Positions 17,856-26,478 are shown, counted from the first letter of the stretch. The stretch: 64,000 bases of DNA from Mycolicibacterium lutetiense (GCF_017876775.1 NZ_JAGIOP010000002.1:4216001-4280000), one strand, 5' to 3'. The notes: generated by a model from the sequence alone, not told the origin. Numbers and translations are program-made.

Positions 17856-18062
17856 AGGATTGCTCCAATCCGTCGGTACTTCTGCGCGTAAGTAGATGGC
17901 CGTCGGGGTTCCGACGCCAGTTCAAGAGTGTGATTATCGTACATTGGAAAGCGAAATGCCTGAAGAAGAGAGTGGCATTTCCGTTCGAATCGGGCCCACG
18001 GCGGTGGATCGACGATGTCACCCTGCGTGGAGACATTCCGGTGGAATCGACGGTAGGACGAA
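17856..18062. promoter_or_regulatory. Divergent intergenic region
   Basis: 207 bp between the molybdenum hydroxylase operon and the dipeptidase-like gene, the only place for the operon's promoter. The part near 17930-17985 is AT-richer than its flanks. I see no clear palindrome and no gene. Confidence 0.35.
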
Positions 18063-18728
18063 ATGATGCTTCAACAGGCAGTTAAGGCTCTGTGGTGCAG
18101 GTCGGTCCGGCGACGTGCCCTCGCCGCCCTGGTTCTGCTGCCCCTCGTGGTGGATCCGGCCGTGGCGTCAGCCCGGCCGGCGGCCGAGGCCGGACTGGTC
18201 GACGTGCGTTCGGTGGTACCCGATGCGGTGATCGCCCTGCAGTACGCGACCACCGACAACTTCGTCGGTCAGCAGCTCTATCCGGCAGGCGCCCCCTGCC
18301 TGGTGCACCAGTCGATGGCCCCCGGACTGGCGGCTGCCGCGGCCGCCCTGCGGCCCGACCGGCTGGTCTTCTGGGACTGTTATCGGCCACATGAGGTGCA
18401 GGTCAGAATGTTCGAGGTCGTGCCGAATCCCAATTGGGTGGCCCGGCCGAGCGCCTACGCCCGCAGTCACGAGGCGGGCCGCTCGGTCGATGTGACGATC
18501 GCCAGCGGGGGATCGCTCGCCGACATGGGCACCGGATTCGACGATTTCACGCCGCGCAGCCTGGCGTACGCCACCGACGGGGTGAGCCCGGCGGCCCAGG
18601 CCAATCGGGCCCGGTTGAGGAAGGCCATGGGAGCCGGCGGGCTGACCGTGTACTCGGGGGAGTGGTGGCATTTCGACGGGCCGGGTGCAGCCGACCCGCG
18701 GCCCTACCTGGACGTACCGCTGGGGTAG
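18063..18728 (+). CDS. Secreted D-Ala-D-Ala dipeptidase-like (peptidase M15D)
   Basis: 221 residues with an N-terminal signal (basic RSVRRRALAA, then a leucine-rich core). The M15D zinc site is complete: CYRP, SHEAGRSVDVTI (His and Asp ligands) and EWWHFD (catalytic Glu and third His). VanX-type enzymes split D-alanyl-D-alanine; secreted relatives more likely trim peptidoglycan peptides. ATG at 18063 or 18066. A second M15 enzyme of another subfamily lies at 39818-40516. Confidence 0.88.
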   Translation: MMLQQAVKALWCRSVRRRALAALVLLPLVVDPAVASARPAAEAGLVDVRSVVPDAVIALQYATTDNFVGQQLYPAGAPCLVHQSMAPGLAAAAAALRPDRLVFWDCYRPHEVQVRMFEVVPNPNWVARPSAYARSHEAGRSVDVTIASGGSLADMGTGFDDFTPRSLAYATDGVSPAAQANRARLRKAMGAGGLTVYSGEWWHFDGPGAADPRPYLDVPLG

Positions 18729-18816
18729 GTCTCGGCCCCTGTTCTCCAGGTTTGGAATGTGCCAGCATGGGGAACCGTAACGTTCGTCACGATCCCCGGC
18801 AGGCGTGGAGCCGAAA

Positions 18817-19518
18817 ATGAACGTCCTCAAATTGATGCAGGGTGCGGTGCTGATCGCCGCCTGCGCCGTCCCCATCGCACCGATGCCCGCCGCGTCGGCG
18901 CAGCCATGTCCGGACATCGAGGTGGTGTTCGCCCGCGGCACCTACGAGCCGCCGGGCGTCGGCGGCCCGGGGCAGACGTTCGTCGACGCGCTGCGTACGC
19001 GCGCCGGGCAACGCTCGGTCGAGGTGTATCCGGTGAACTACGCGGCCAGCGGGAACTTCGGTGACCGGATCGAGTTCGCCAGGACGGTCGTCAACGGCAT
19101 CCGCGACGCGGCGGGCCACGTCGAGGCGACGGCCAGGGACTGTCCCAACACCAAGGTGGTGCTGGGCGGATACTCCCAGGGTGCCGTGGTAGCCGCGTAC
19201 ACCACTGCGGCCACCATTCCCGACGGCATCCCGCCTGAATACAAGCAGGACATCCCTCAACCGATGCCTCCCGCGATGTCCGACCATGTGGCCTCGGTGG
19301 TGCTGCTGGGCACGCCGTCCGACGAGTTCATGCGCGATATCGGCGCGCCGGCGATGGTGATCGGCCCGCGGTACAAGGACAAGACCATCGAGTTGTGCGA
19401 GCCGGGTGACACCATCTGCGATGGCACACCGGCCGGGGTCCCCAACTTCGCGCACAGCGCCTACCTGCTCAACGGGATGCCGGGGCAGGCGGCGGATTTC
19501 ACGATGAGCCGGCTCTGA
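18817..19518 (+). CDS. Secreted cutinase-family serine esterase
   Basis: 233 residues from the ATG at 18817, chosen because GGAG lies 6 nt upstream. Signal peptide MNVLKLMQGAVLIAACAV with cleavage after ASA. Catalytic serine in GGYSQGA; Asp in CEPGDTICDG; His in FAHSAY; four cysteines of the cutinase fold (CPD, DCPN, LCEP, ICDG). Mycobacterial relatives are culture-filtrate lipases, phospholipases or thioesterases, so a lipid ester substrate is expected. Monocistronic in appearance. Confidence 0.93.
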   Translation: MNVLKLMQGAVLIAACAVPIAPMPAASAQPCPDIEVVFARGTYEPPGVGGPGQTFVDALRTRAGQRSVEVYPVNYAASGNFGDRIEFARTVVNGIRDAAGHVEATARDCPNTKVVLGGYSQGAVVAAYTTAATIPDGIPPEYKQDIPQPMPPAMSDHVASVVLLGTPSDEFMRDIGAPAMVIGPRYKDKTIELCEPGDTICDGTPAGVPNFAHSAYLLNGMPGQAADFTMSRL

Positions 19519-19609
19519 GGGCGCCGAGTTGATAACGATCTGAAACCTCAATGGTTGCAATGTGATACGTGAGTCCGGGGCATTTGCTGGGCGACACTAT
19601 GTTCACTAG

Positions 19610-20755
19610 GTGCACCGTCGAACCGCCCTCAAGATCCCGCTGGTACTGGCAGCAGCAGCGGCTCTCCCCCAGGTGCTGGCCCCTCTCTCGGTAATCCCGC
19701 GCGCCACCGCCGCACCAGGCCAGTGGCCCGTCGAGCGGGCCAACGCGTGGTATCAGGCGCAAGGCTGGTTGGTCGGCACCAATTTCATCACCTCGAATGC
19801 GATCAATCAGATCGAGATGTTTGCACCGGGCACATATGACGCGCGGCGCATCGACAGTGAACTGGGAGCGTGCCGGCTACTCGGGTTCAACACGGTGCGG
19901 GTGTTCCTGCACGATCTGCTGTGGGCGCAGGACCGCGCCGGATTCCAAAGCAGGCTGGCCCAATTCGTCGGGATCGCGGCGCGCCAAGGCATCAAGCCGT
20001 TGTTCGTGTTCTTCGACTCCTGTTGGGATCCACACCCCCAGGTCGGTGCGCAGCGGGCACCGACGCCGGGAGTGCACAACTCGGGCTGGGTGCAGAGCCC
20101 CGGGGCGCAGCGCATCGACGACGCCCGCTACCGCCCCGTGCTGCGCGACTATGTGGTCGGGGTGATGAGCCAGTTCCGCAACGACAACCGGGTCCTGGGC
20201 TGGGACCTGTGGAACGAGCCGGACAACCCGGCCAAGCAGTACCGCAAGACCGAACGCAAGGACAAGATCGACGCCGTCGGAGCGCTGCTTCCCCAGGTGT
20301 TCGGTTGGGCGCGCTCGGTCGATGCCGTGCAGCCGTTGACAAGTGGTGTGTGGCAGGGCAGCTGGGACCGCGGCAGCCGCAGCGAGATGGACAACTTCCA
20401 ACTCGACAACTCCGATGTCATCTCCTTCCACTCCTACGCCGGCCCCGACGAGTTCGAGGCCCGCATCGCCGAACTCGCCCCGTTCGGCCGGCCGATTCTG
20501 TGCACCGAATACCTGGCCCGGGATCAGGGCAGCACCGTCGAAGGTGTGCTGCCAGTTGCTAAGCGGCACAACGTCGGCGCGTACAGCTGGGGGTTGGTAG
20601 CGGGTAAGACGCAGACCTATTTCCCGTGGGACTCCTGGGACAAGCCCTACACCAAGGTGCCGAAAGTGTGGTTCAGCGATCTGCTGCAACCGGACGGACG
20701 GCCCTACCGCGAAGGCGAATATCAGACGCTTCGGAAGCTGACCACCCGGGTCTGA
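19610..20755 (+). CDS. Exported glycoside hydrolase, GH5/cellulase-like TIM barrel
   Basis: 381 residues from a GTG start. N-terminus MHRRTALKIPL is Tat-like (RRTALK). TIM-barrel landmarks: GFNTVRVFLHD on an early strand, LGWDLWNEPDNPA with the acid/base glutamate, ISFHSYAGPDEF, and PILCTEYLAR, whose glutamate is the likely nucleophile. The pattern fits clan GH-A; similar mycobacterial proteins are labelled cellulase or beta-xylanase, but the natural glycan is unknown. The three neighbouring exported hydrolases are not obviously co-transcribed. Confidence 0.8.
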   Translation: MHRRTALKIPLVLAAAAALPQVLAPLSVIPRATAAPGQWPVERANAWYQAQGWLVGTNFITSNAINQIEMFAPGTYDARRIDSELGACRLLGFNTVRVFLHDLLWAQDRAGFQSRLAQFVGIAARQGIKPLFVFFDSCWDPHPQVGAQRAPTPGVHNSGWVQSPGAQRIDDARYRPVLRDYVVGVMSQFRNDNRVLGWDLWNEPDNPAKQYRKTERKDKIDAVGALLPQVFGWARSVDAVQPLTSGVWQGSWDRGSRSEMDNFQLDNSDVISFHSYAGPDEFEARIAELAPFGRPILCTEYLARDQGSTVEGVLPVAKRHNVGAYSWGLVAGKTQTYFPWDSWDKPYTKVPKVWFSDLLQPDGRPYREGEYQTLRKLTTRV

Positions 20756-20773
20756 CCGTGAGGGCGCCCGACG

Positions 20774-21178
20774 TTAGAACGACTGTCCGTTGGCGTAGCG
20801 CTGTCGACGGAAATGGCGGCCATTGCCACGGTTGCGGCTCTTGTACGTCGGCAGCTGTGAGTCGCAGTTCGGACAGACCAGTCGCAGATTTTCCCGTCGG
20901 TTGTTCGTCGGGTTCCCGTCGATGTGGTCCATGACGAACGTCAGCGGGAGGTCCTGCCAGACACTGGTCGCGCCGCAGACAGAGCAACAGCCCGACTGGG
21001 CTTCGGTGAGGTAAAGCCGGATGTAGTGGCTGTGAAGAGAAGTGATGGACGCCTGCCCGGATTCCAACCAACGTTTTGTGCTGGCCTTCCGACGGGCTGA
21101 TCCCTGACATGCGTTACTGCAGTAGATCTTCTGACTGCGCTTCTCTAAAGGCGAACCGCAGCTGCAACAGAGCCTCAT
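20774..21178 (-). CDS. HNH endonuclease family protein
   Basis: 134 residues. An N-terminal zinc ribbon (CCSCGSPLEKRSQ, then CSNAC) is followed by a second ribbon and the HNH core: CSVCGAT, FVMDHIDGNPTNNRREN, LRLVCPNC. Such small HNH proteins are typical of phages, mobile introns and islands. It begins 43 nt past the 3' end of tRNA-Thr on the same strand, a favoured integration site. Its base composition is lower in GC than its neighbours. Role unknown; no other phage gene is nearby. Confidence 0.82.
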   Translation of the reverse strand: MRLCCSCGSPLEKRSQKIYCSNACQGSARRKASTKRWLESGQASITSLHSHYIRLYLTEAQSGCCSVCGATSVWQDLPLTFVMDHIDGNPTNNRRENLRLVCPNCDSQLPTYKSRNRGNGRHFRRQRYANGQSF

Positions 21179-21220
21179 ATCGGGAAGTTACTGCCAGGCA
21201 CTGACAACAACCGGTGCGCG

Positions 21221-21295
21221 TGGAGCCTCCTATCGGGATTGAACCGATGACATTCCGCTTACAAGGCGAACGCTCTACCACTGAGCTAAGGAGGC
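21221..21295 (-). tRNA. tRNA-Thr (anticodon TGT)
   Basis: Reading from 21295 leftward: acceptor GCCTCCT, D-arm TAGCTCAGTGGTAGAGC, anticodon stem-loop TTCGC-CTTGTAA-GCGGA with anticodon TGT, T-arm with GGTTCAATCCC, acceptor AGGAGGC, then T-CCA. The CCA end is encoded (21221-21223). Acceptor pairing is complete over seven base pairs. Confidence 0.96.
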
Positions 21296-21321
21296 GGGTG
21301 GAACGCGCCTAGCTTAACGGG

Positions 21322-22137
21322 TCAGCCGTCGGCGTCGATAATTCGCTGTGAGGCCACGGGCCGCGGGGAGTTCCGTCGCGACGATCGGCGGGGCAGCGGG
21401 ATGCGGTCGGCGATGTTGCTGAGCGGGTTGACCACCTGGCTCAGCGTGATGACCGCGTCGTGCAGGGCGTCGATGGTGGGAGCGAGTGCTTCGAGTCCAG
21501 GCGCCAGCCGGTTGAGGGTGTCGGCCACATCGGCGAGCTTGAGCAGGGGGCCGTCGGGATCGGTCAGGGTATCGAGCAGGCCGCCCTCGGCCAGCAGGCG
21601 ATCGGCCACCCCGTCCTCACGCAGTACCCGCTCGAACAGGCCGTCATTGGCCAACAGTTGATCGGCCAGTCCGCCGGGCGCGATCACCCGGGACACCGCG
21701 CCATCGGCGGTGGTCAACCGGTCCAGCAGGCCACCCTCCATGGTGACCTGATCCACCAGGCCGCCGGGGGCGACAGCCCGGGCCACGGCGCCGTTGTCTG
21801 CGGTCAACCGGTCCATCAGGCCACCCTCGGCAGTCAGCTGGTCGACGATCCCGTCCGGTCGCAGCAAACGGTTGATCGGGCCGTCGGGCGCCAACGCGCG
21901 ACCGAGCGGCGCGTCATCGTCCAACAGTCGCGCCAGCCGGTTGGCCCGCTCCACCGCGTCGTCGAGCCCGAGCAGCCCCGCCATCGATGACCTGCCGGTC
22001 AGTGAGGTGGAGTCGGTAATGCCGCGCTGCACCGCGTTGAGCGCCTCACCCGCGATGCCGAGGCCGGCGTCGGCAACTGCCAGCCCGATTCGCACGGGCG
22101 CAGTAGCAACCTGGACCAGCATCTTGCCGAGGTTCAT
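21322..22137 (-). CDS. Hypothetical protein with about ten decapeptide (GGLxDRLTxx) repeats, divergent from phoP
   Basis: 271 residues from the ATG at 22137 (MNLGKMLVQVATAPVRIGL). Residues about 75-195 consist of roughly 10-residue repeats with a G-[LVA]-x-D-[RQ]-[LV]-[LT] core: GGLMDRLTAD, GAVARAVAPG, GGLVDQVTME, GGLLDRLTTA, DGLFERVLRE, DGVADRLLAE, GGLLDTLTDP. The regular spacing suggests a solenoid or short amphipathic helices. The C-terminus (NIADRIPLPRRSSRRNS) is basic. No signal or membrane segment. It occupies the place of Rv0756c and shares a 102-bp intergenic region with phoP. Confidence 0.7.
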   Translation of the reverse strand: MNLGKMLVQVATAPVRIGLAVADAGLGIAGEALNAVQRGITDSTSLTGRSSMAGLLGLDDAVERANRLARLLDDDAPLGRALAPDGPINRLLRPDGIVDQLTAEGGLMDRLTADNGAVARAVAPGGLVDQVTMEGGLLDRLTTADGAVSRVIAPGGLADQLLANDGLFERVLREDGVADRLLAEGGLLDTLTDPDGPLLKLADVADTLNRLAPGLEALAPTIDALHDAVITLSQVVNPLSNIADRIPLPRRSSRRNSPRPVASQRIIDADG

Positions 22138-22160
22138 GGGCGTCAGTGTAGTTACCCGTG

Positions 22161-22190
22161 TCACAGTTAAACTCACAGGAAGTGCACAGT
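22161..22190. promoter_or_regulatory. PhoP-box-like direct repeats upstream of phoP
   Basis: Three direct heptamers, TCACAGT (22161), TCACAGG (22173) and GCACAGT (22184), spaced 12 and 11 bp. The recognised mycobacterial PhoP site is a direct repeat of TCACAGC with an 11-bp period, and phoP is known to be autoregulated. The array lies 50-80 nt before the preferred phoP start and equally near the start of the divergent repeat protein, so it may control both. Confidence 0.65.
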
Positions 22191-22239
22191 GTGCATGCAG
22201 GTTGAGTTCAACAGGTACCACCAACATCAGGGAATGGCC

Positions 22240-22956
22240 ATGCCTGCTTCATTACCTGAGAGTGTCCCGGAGGCCCGGATCCTCGTCGTCGACGACGAGG
22301 CCAACATCGTGGAGCTGCTGTCCGTCAGCCTGAAGTTCCAGGGTTTCGAGGTCTACACCGCGTCCAACGGCGCCGCCGCCCTGGACAAGGCCAGGGAAGT
22401 CCGGCCTGACGCCGTGATTCTGGACGTGATGATGCCCGGCATGGACGGCTTCGGACTGCTACGCCGGCTGCGCGCCGACGGCGTCGACGCGCCCGCGCTG
22501 TTCCTCACCGCGCGCGACAGCCTGCAGGACAAGATTGCCGGCCTGACGCTGGGTGGCGATGACTACGTCACCAAGCCGTTCAGCCTCGAAGAGGTGGTGG
22601 CCAGGCTGCGGGTGATCCTGCGCCGGTCCGGCCGGGGCGTCGAGGAACCTCGCAGTGCCAAGCTGTCCTTCGCCGACATCGAACTCGACGAGGACACGCA
22701 CGAGGTGTGGAAGGCCGGCGAAGCCGTTGCGCTGTCGCCCACCGAGTTCACCCTGCTGCGTTACTTCATCATCAATGCGGGCACGGTGCTGAGCAAGCCC
22801 AAGATCCTCGACCACGTGTGGCGTTACGACTTCGGCGGTGACGTCAACGTTGTCGAGTCCTACGTGTCCTACCTGCGCCGCAAGATCGATACGGGGGACA
22901 AGCGTCTGCTGCACACCCTGCGCGGTGTCGGTTACGTTTTGCGCGAGCCGCGCTGA
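22240..22956 (+). CDS. phoP: Two-component response regulator PhoP
   Basis: OmpR-family DNA-binding regulator; with PhoR it controls envelope lipids, acid response and, in pathogenic species, ESX-1 export. Receiver domain: acidic pocket VVDDEAN, phosphorylated Asp in VILDVMMPGMDG, Lys in DDYVTKPFS. C-terminal winged helix: LSPTEFTLLRYF and VNVVESYVSYLRRKID. Nearly identical in these stretches to M. tuberculosis PhoP. Upstream ATGs at 22189 and 22234 are possible, but AGGGA (22229-22233) is best spaced for the ATG at 22240, and 22189 lies inside the PhoP-like box. Confidence 0.96.
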   Translation: MPASLPESVPEARILVVDDEANIVELLSVSLKFQGFEVYTASNGAAALDKAREVRPDAVILDVMMPGMDGFGLLRRLRADGVDAPALFLTARDSLQDKIAGLTLGGDDYVTKPFSLEEVVARLRVILRRSGRGVEEPRSAKLSFADIELDEDTHEVWKAGEAVALSPTEFTLLRYFIINAGTVLSKPKILDHVWRYDFGGDVNVVESYVSYLRRKIDTGDKRLLHTLRGVGYVLREPR

Positions 22957-22986
22957 TGCGCCGTCCGGCGGCGGCATAATTCTGGG

Positions 22987-24420
22987 GTGTTTGACCGGGT
23001 AGAGCGGCACGGTGTGCCGCTGCGTGTCGGCTTGGTCGCGGTCTCGCTGGTTCTCGTGGCCTGCGGCCTGCTCGCGTCCGGCGTCGCGGTGACCTCGATC
23101 ATGCGGCACACCGAGGTCAGCCGCATCGATCAGACGTTGCTCGATGCCGCGGGCAGCTGGGCCCAGGCGCCGCGGCAACTGCCATCGACCCCACTGGAGG
23201 GGCCGAACCCGGCCCGCCCGCCGTCGAACTTCTATGTCCGCGGCGTCGACGAGGACGGTAGGACCTGGATCGCGGTCAACGACCGCGAGGCCGAACCTGA
23301 GCTGCCCGATGACAACAACGTCGGTCCGGTGCCGGTGACCGTCGAGTCCGTCGGGTCCTCGGACGTGCAGTGGCGGGCCATGACCGTAGAGGGTCCGCAC
23401 GGTGAGCTCACCACCGTCGCGATCGACCTGTCCGACGTCCAGTCGTCGGTACGTGCGTTGATCTGGTCGCAGGTGGGGATCGGCACCGTCGTGCTGGTGG
23501 TTCTCGGCGTCGTCGGCTACGCCGTCGTGCACCGCAGCCTGCGTCCGCTCGTCGAGGTGGAACAAACGGCGGCAGCGATTGCGGCCGGACAATTGGATCG
23601 CCGTGTCCCCGAACGTGATCCGCGGACCGAGGTGGGACGGCTCTCCTTGGCGCTCAACGGCATGCTCGCGCAGATCCAGCAGGCCGTGGCGTCGTCCGAC
23701 GCCTCGGCCGAGCAGGCGCGCACCTCCGAGGAGCGGATGCGCCGCTTCATCACCGACGCCAGCCACGAATTGCGGACCCCGCTGACGACGATTCGCGGAT
23801 TCGCCGAGTTGTACCGTCAGGGCGCCGCGCGCGACGTCGAGATGATCATGGGCCGGATCGAGAGCGAATCCCGGCGGATGGGCCTGCTGGTCGAGGACCT
23901 GCTGCTACTGGCCCGGCTCGATGCGCAGCGGCCGCTCGATCAGCACCGGGTCGACCTGTTGACCCTGGCCACCGATGCCGTGCACGACACGCAGTCGATC
24001 GCCCCGACCCGCCGCGTGCGGATGGAGGTGTTCGACGGCCCGGGAACCCCGGAGGTGCTGGGCGACGAAGCCCGGCTGCGTCAGGTACTGAGCAACCTGG
24101 TCGCCAACGCGGTGCAGCACACGCCGGAAACTGCCGCGATAACGGTGCGGGTCGGCACCGACGGCGCCAACGCGGTGATCGAGGTGTGCGACGAAGGCCC
24201 CGGGATGCGCCAGGACGACGCACGACGGGTGTTCGAACGCTTCTACCGGGCCGATACCTCACGCACCCGGGCGAGCGGCGGTACCGGACTGGGCCTGTCG
24301 ATCGTGCATTCCCTGGTGTTGGCACACGGCGGCACGGTCACGGTCACCACCGCGCCGGGTCAGGGCTGTCGGTTCACCGTCAGCCTGCCGAGGATCGCAG
24401 ACCTGCCAGCGCGGCTTTGA
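22987..24420 (+). CDS. phoR: Sensor histidine kinase PhoR
   Basis: 477 residues, GTG start 30 nt after phoP. Topology: TM1 ([19 protein letters not shown]), an extracytoplasmic domain of about 125 residues, TM2 ([18 protein letters not shown]), HAMP, then the kinase core: H-box [16 protein letters not shown] with the phosphorylated His, N-box [11 protein letters not shown]1 CDEGPGM, G2 [12 protein letters not shown]. It phosphorylates PhoP. The last 41 bp overlap the convergent HIT gene. Confidence 0.96.
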   Translation: MFDRVERHGVPLRVGLVAVSLVLVACGLLASGVAVTSIMRHTEVSRIDQTLLDAAGSWAQAPRQLPSTPLEGPNPARPPSNFYVRGVDEDGRTWIAVNDREAEPELPDDNNVGPVPVTVESVGSSDVQWRAMTVEGPHGELTTVAIDLSDVQSSVRALIWSQVGIGTVVLVVLGVVGYAVVHRSLRPLVEVEQTAAAIAAGQLDRRVPERDPRTEVGRLSLALNGMLAQIQQAVASSDASAEQARTSEERMRRFITDASHELRTPLTTIRGFAELYRQGAARDVEMIMGRIESESRRMGLLVEDLLLLARLDAQRPLDQHRVDLLTLATDAVHDTQSIAPTRRVRMEVFDGPGTPEVLGDEARLRQVLSNLVANAVQHTPETAAITVRVGTDGANAVIEVCDEGPGMRQDDARRVFERFYRADTSRTRASGGTGLGLSIVHSLVLAHGGTVTVTTAPGQGCRFTVSLPRIADLPARL

Positions 24421-24796
24421 TCTTGGCCTGAGCCTCGTCGAGCGATTCGGCCGACGGATTGTTGTCGACGTGGGCGAAACCGAAGTCGGTCAGGTTGTAG
24501 GCCGGGAACACGTGCACATGCAGGTGCGGCACCTCAAGGCCGGCGATGATCACCCCGGCGCGCTGCGCGCCGAACGCCTGGCAAACGGCCTTGCCGATCA
24601 GCTGCGACACCTCCATCACCCGGCCGAACACGGCCGGTTCGACGTCCTGCCAGTTGTCGATCTCGGCGCGGGGCACCACCAGCGTGTGGCCCTGCGTCAT
24701 GGGGGCGATGGTCAGGAACGCGACGATGTCATCGTCCTGGTAGACGAACCGCCCGGGCAGTTCTCCGTTGATGATCTTCGTGAAGACGGACGCCAT
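24380..24796 (-). CDS. HIT-family protein (Rv0759c-like)
   Basis: 138 residues from [15 protein letters not shown]. Histidine-triad signature HLHVHVFP; earlier family strands [11 protein letters not shown] and [13 protein letters not shown] proteins hydrolyse nucleoside phosphoramidates or dinucleotide polyphosphates; the exact substrate is unknown. The upstream methionine at 24808 would add four residues (MLAT) and is less family-like. Convergent with phoR, as in M. tuberculosis. Confidence 0.93.
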   Translation of the reverse strand: MASVFTKIINGELPGRFVYQDDDIVAFLTIAPMTQGHTLVVPRAEIDNWQDVEPAVFGRVMEVSQLIGKAVCQAFGAQRAGVIIAGLEVPHLHVHVFPAYNLTDFGFAHVDNNPSAESLDEAQAKIKAALAGLRSSAG

Positions 24797-24939
24797 GGTC
24801 GCAAGCATAGTGAGCGCCCGAGTTGAGTCGGCGGGGCGTTTGGCGCTGTCCGTGGAATCGCCGTTCCGGCCGATCGTGCTCTATCTTTGCTGAGCGGGTG
24901 GGGAGGCTTAGCTGGTCCGATGTGGCCGCACATAGATTT

Positions 24940-25190
24940 TGAGGGGCTCCGGCAAGGTCTGTGACGATCCGATCGCCGACCGGCTGCTGCAGCGCATCGC
25001 CGCCGACGAGAACCTGCACATGATCTTCTACCGGAACATGTGCGAGGCCGCCCTGGACCTTTCGCCCGACCAGGCTTTGGATGCCGTCGGCGCCGTCGTC
25101 GAGAACTTCCGGATGCCGGGACAGGGGATGCCCGACTTCCGCCGCAACGGTGTGCTGATGGCCAAGCACGACCGCGGCTGTGCTGGCGCG
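24940..25190 (+). pseudogene. Remnant of an acyl-ACP desaturase (DesA1-like)
   Basis: One reading frame carries about 75 residues that line up with the second half of the di-iron domain of DesA1: GSGKVCDDPIADRLL, then RIAADENLHMIFYRN with the di-iron ligands (ExxH), then ENFRMPGQGMPDFRRN. Everything before (the first ExxH region) and after (the C-terminal quarter) is missing, and the match ends about where the minus-strand SDR gene stops at 25193. DesA enzymes desaturate acyl-ACP for mycolic acids; this copy cannot fold as an enzyme. It fills the gap between the HIT and SDR genes. Confidence 0.8.
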
Positions 25191-25192
25191 GG

Positions 25193-26053
25193 CTACGTCC
25201 CCGAGATGGACGTGTGCAGTTCCTCGACGGTCCACGGCGGCGCACTGTGGTGGTCGCGGTATCCGATGAAACCCGGTGTGGGCCGGGCGAATTCGCCGAT
25301 GAATCCGCCTGCGGCGATGAAGATGCGGCCGGTCACGTCCCGTGCTGCGTCGCTGGCCAGATAGGCGTAGGTCGGGGCGACGTATTCCGGCGGTGCTGCG
25401 TCCAGCGCGCCCTGCATGCTGACGTCGTCGAGCAGGCCGCGCCGGTTGAGATCGGCGATCTGTTGCTCGTAGTCCGAGCCGGTGGACAGCCGGGTGCGGG
25501 CGCCCGGGCACACCACGTTGGCCCGCACTCCGTGCTCGGAGAGTTCGGCGGCAATCGCCAGGGTCAGCGCGTTGACCGCGCCTTTGCCTGCCGGATAGCC
25601 GCTGCCGCCGTAATCTCCCAGGAACGCAAAGGAACTGGTGTTGACGATCGCGCCGCTTCCTTGAGCCACCATTTTCGGCGCCGCCGCGCGGCAGGTTTCG
25701 AACACCGTGCCCAGGTGTGCATCGAGCAGGTTGCGGAACTCGGTACTGGTCACATTCAAGATCGAGGACCCGGCCGGTTCTGCGGTGCCGGCACAGTTGA
25801 CCAGGATGTCGACCCGACCGAACTCGACCGCGCAGGTGTCGACGAGCGCGTCGGCCACTTCGGGATCGGCAGGGGAACCGGCATGGGCGATACCGGAAAT
25901 GGATTCGGCCGCGGCTGTAGCGGCCCCCAGGTCGCGGCCGTTGACCACGACGCCCGCACCTTGGGCGGCCAGCAGTTCGGCGACCGCCAGCCCGATCCCG
26001 CGGGTGCCGCCGACCACGATCGCACCGCGGCCGGCGAGCGCTCCGGGGGTCAG
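25193..26053 (-). CDS. SDR-family oxidoreductase, probable CTG start
   Basis: Classical SDR: GGTRGIGLAVAEL cofactor loop, VNCAGTAEPAG, NTSSFAFLGD, catalytic YPAGK. The first ATG/GTG/TTG in frame is GTG 26017, which would start in the middle of the first beta strand. Reading back in frame gives TPGALAGRGAIVVGG, a normal SDR N-terminus, from a CTG at 26053 whose last two bases join the stop of the preceding gene (CTGA). I therefore infer a CTG start coupled to that stop; the conservative alternative is 26017. The 3' end abuts the desaturase remnant. M. tuberculosis has no counterpart between Rv0759c and Rv0760c. Confidence 0.82.
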   Translation of the reverse strand: MTPGALAGRGAIVVGGTRGIGLAVAELLAAQGAGVVVNGRDLGAATAAAESISGIAHAGSPADPEVADALVDTCAVEFGRVDILVNCAGTAEPAGSSILNVTSTEFRNLLDAHLGTVFETCRAAAPKMVAQGSGAIVNTSSFAFLGDYGGSGYPAGKGAVNALTLAIAAELSEHGVRANVVCPGARTRLSTGSDYEQQIADLNRRGLLDDVSMQGALDAAPPEYVAPTYAYLASDAARDVTGRIFIAAGGFIGEFARPTPGFIGYRDHHSAPPWTVEELHTSISGT

Positions 26054-26478
26054 CTCGCGTCCGCGTCCGCGAAGACCATGGCGTCCATGTTCCAGTAGCC
26101 GCGCAGGTTGGTGATCAGGCCTTCGTCGTTCACCTTGTAGGTGAAGACGCCACGCACGGTGGCGGTGAACCCATTGGGAAACTTGGTGCGCAGCACCAGA
26201 ATGTAGGCGATCTCGGTCGGAGAGCTGGACGGGAACGTCTCCTCGCAGGTGACGGTCAGCTCGTTGGGTCCGATGTTGGCGTCGTAGAACGCGCCGAGGG
26301 CTTCCTTGCCTTTGACCCCGGTGCCGTCCGGGTTGGTGACGGCTTCACCGATCGGGTCCTCCACGAGGATGTCGTCGGCCATGAGAGCCAGCCAGCCCTC
26401 ACGGTCACCGGATTGCACGCATTTCCACGACGATCGCGAGGCGACGACTACGGGTGATTCGGTGGTGGTCTCGGTCAT
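26050..26478 (-). CDS. SnoaL/ketosteroid-isomerase-like protein (Rv0760c-like)
   Basis: 142 residues, NTF2-like fold. Matches Rv0760c, a structurally known steroid-binding relative of ketosteroid isomerase: MADDILVEDPIGEAV and TNLRGYWNMDAMVF. It begins the two-gene unit with the SDR downstream (stop overlapped by that gene's inferred CTG start). The nearby P450 and ADH genes suggest sterol or hydroxy-lipid metabolism. Confidence 0.9.
   Translation of the reverse strand: MTETTTESPVVVASRSSWKCVQSGDREGWLALMADDILVEDPIGEAVTNPDGTGVKGKEALGAFYDANIGPNELTVTCEETFPSSSPTEIAYILVLRTKFPNGFTATVRGVFTYKVNDEGLITNLRGYWNMDAMVFADADAS

Noticed and set aside
22189..22239. Longer phoP start (ATG 22189)
   Set aside because: It overlaps the third PhoP-like half site and has no ribosome binding site; AGGGA is placed for the ATG at 22240.
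22459..23766. 435-codon minus-strand reading frame across phoP-phoR
   Set aside because: It is the antisense shadow of phoP and phoR, low-complexity in composition and rich in His/Arg/Gly, with no motifs.
24939..25364. Intact 141-codon gene of its own
   Set aside because: Only the first about 75 codons resemble a protein (DesA1 middle part); the rest is antisense to the SDR gene.
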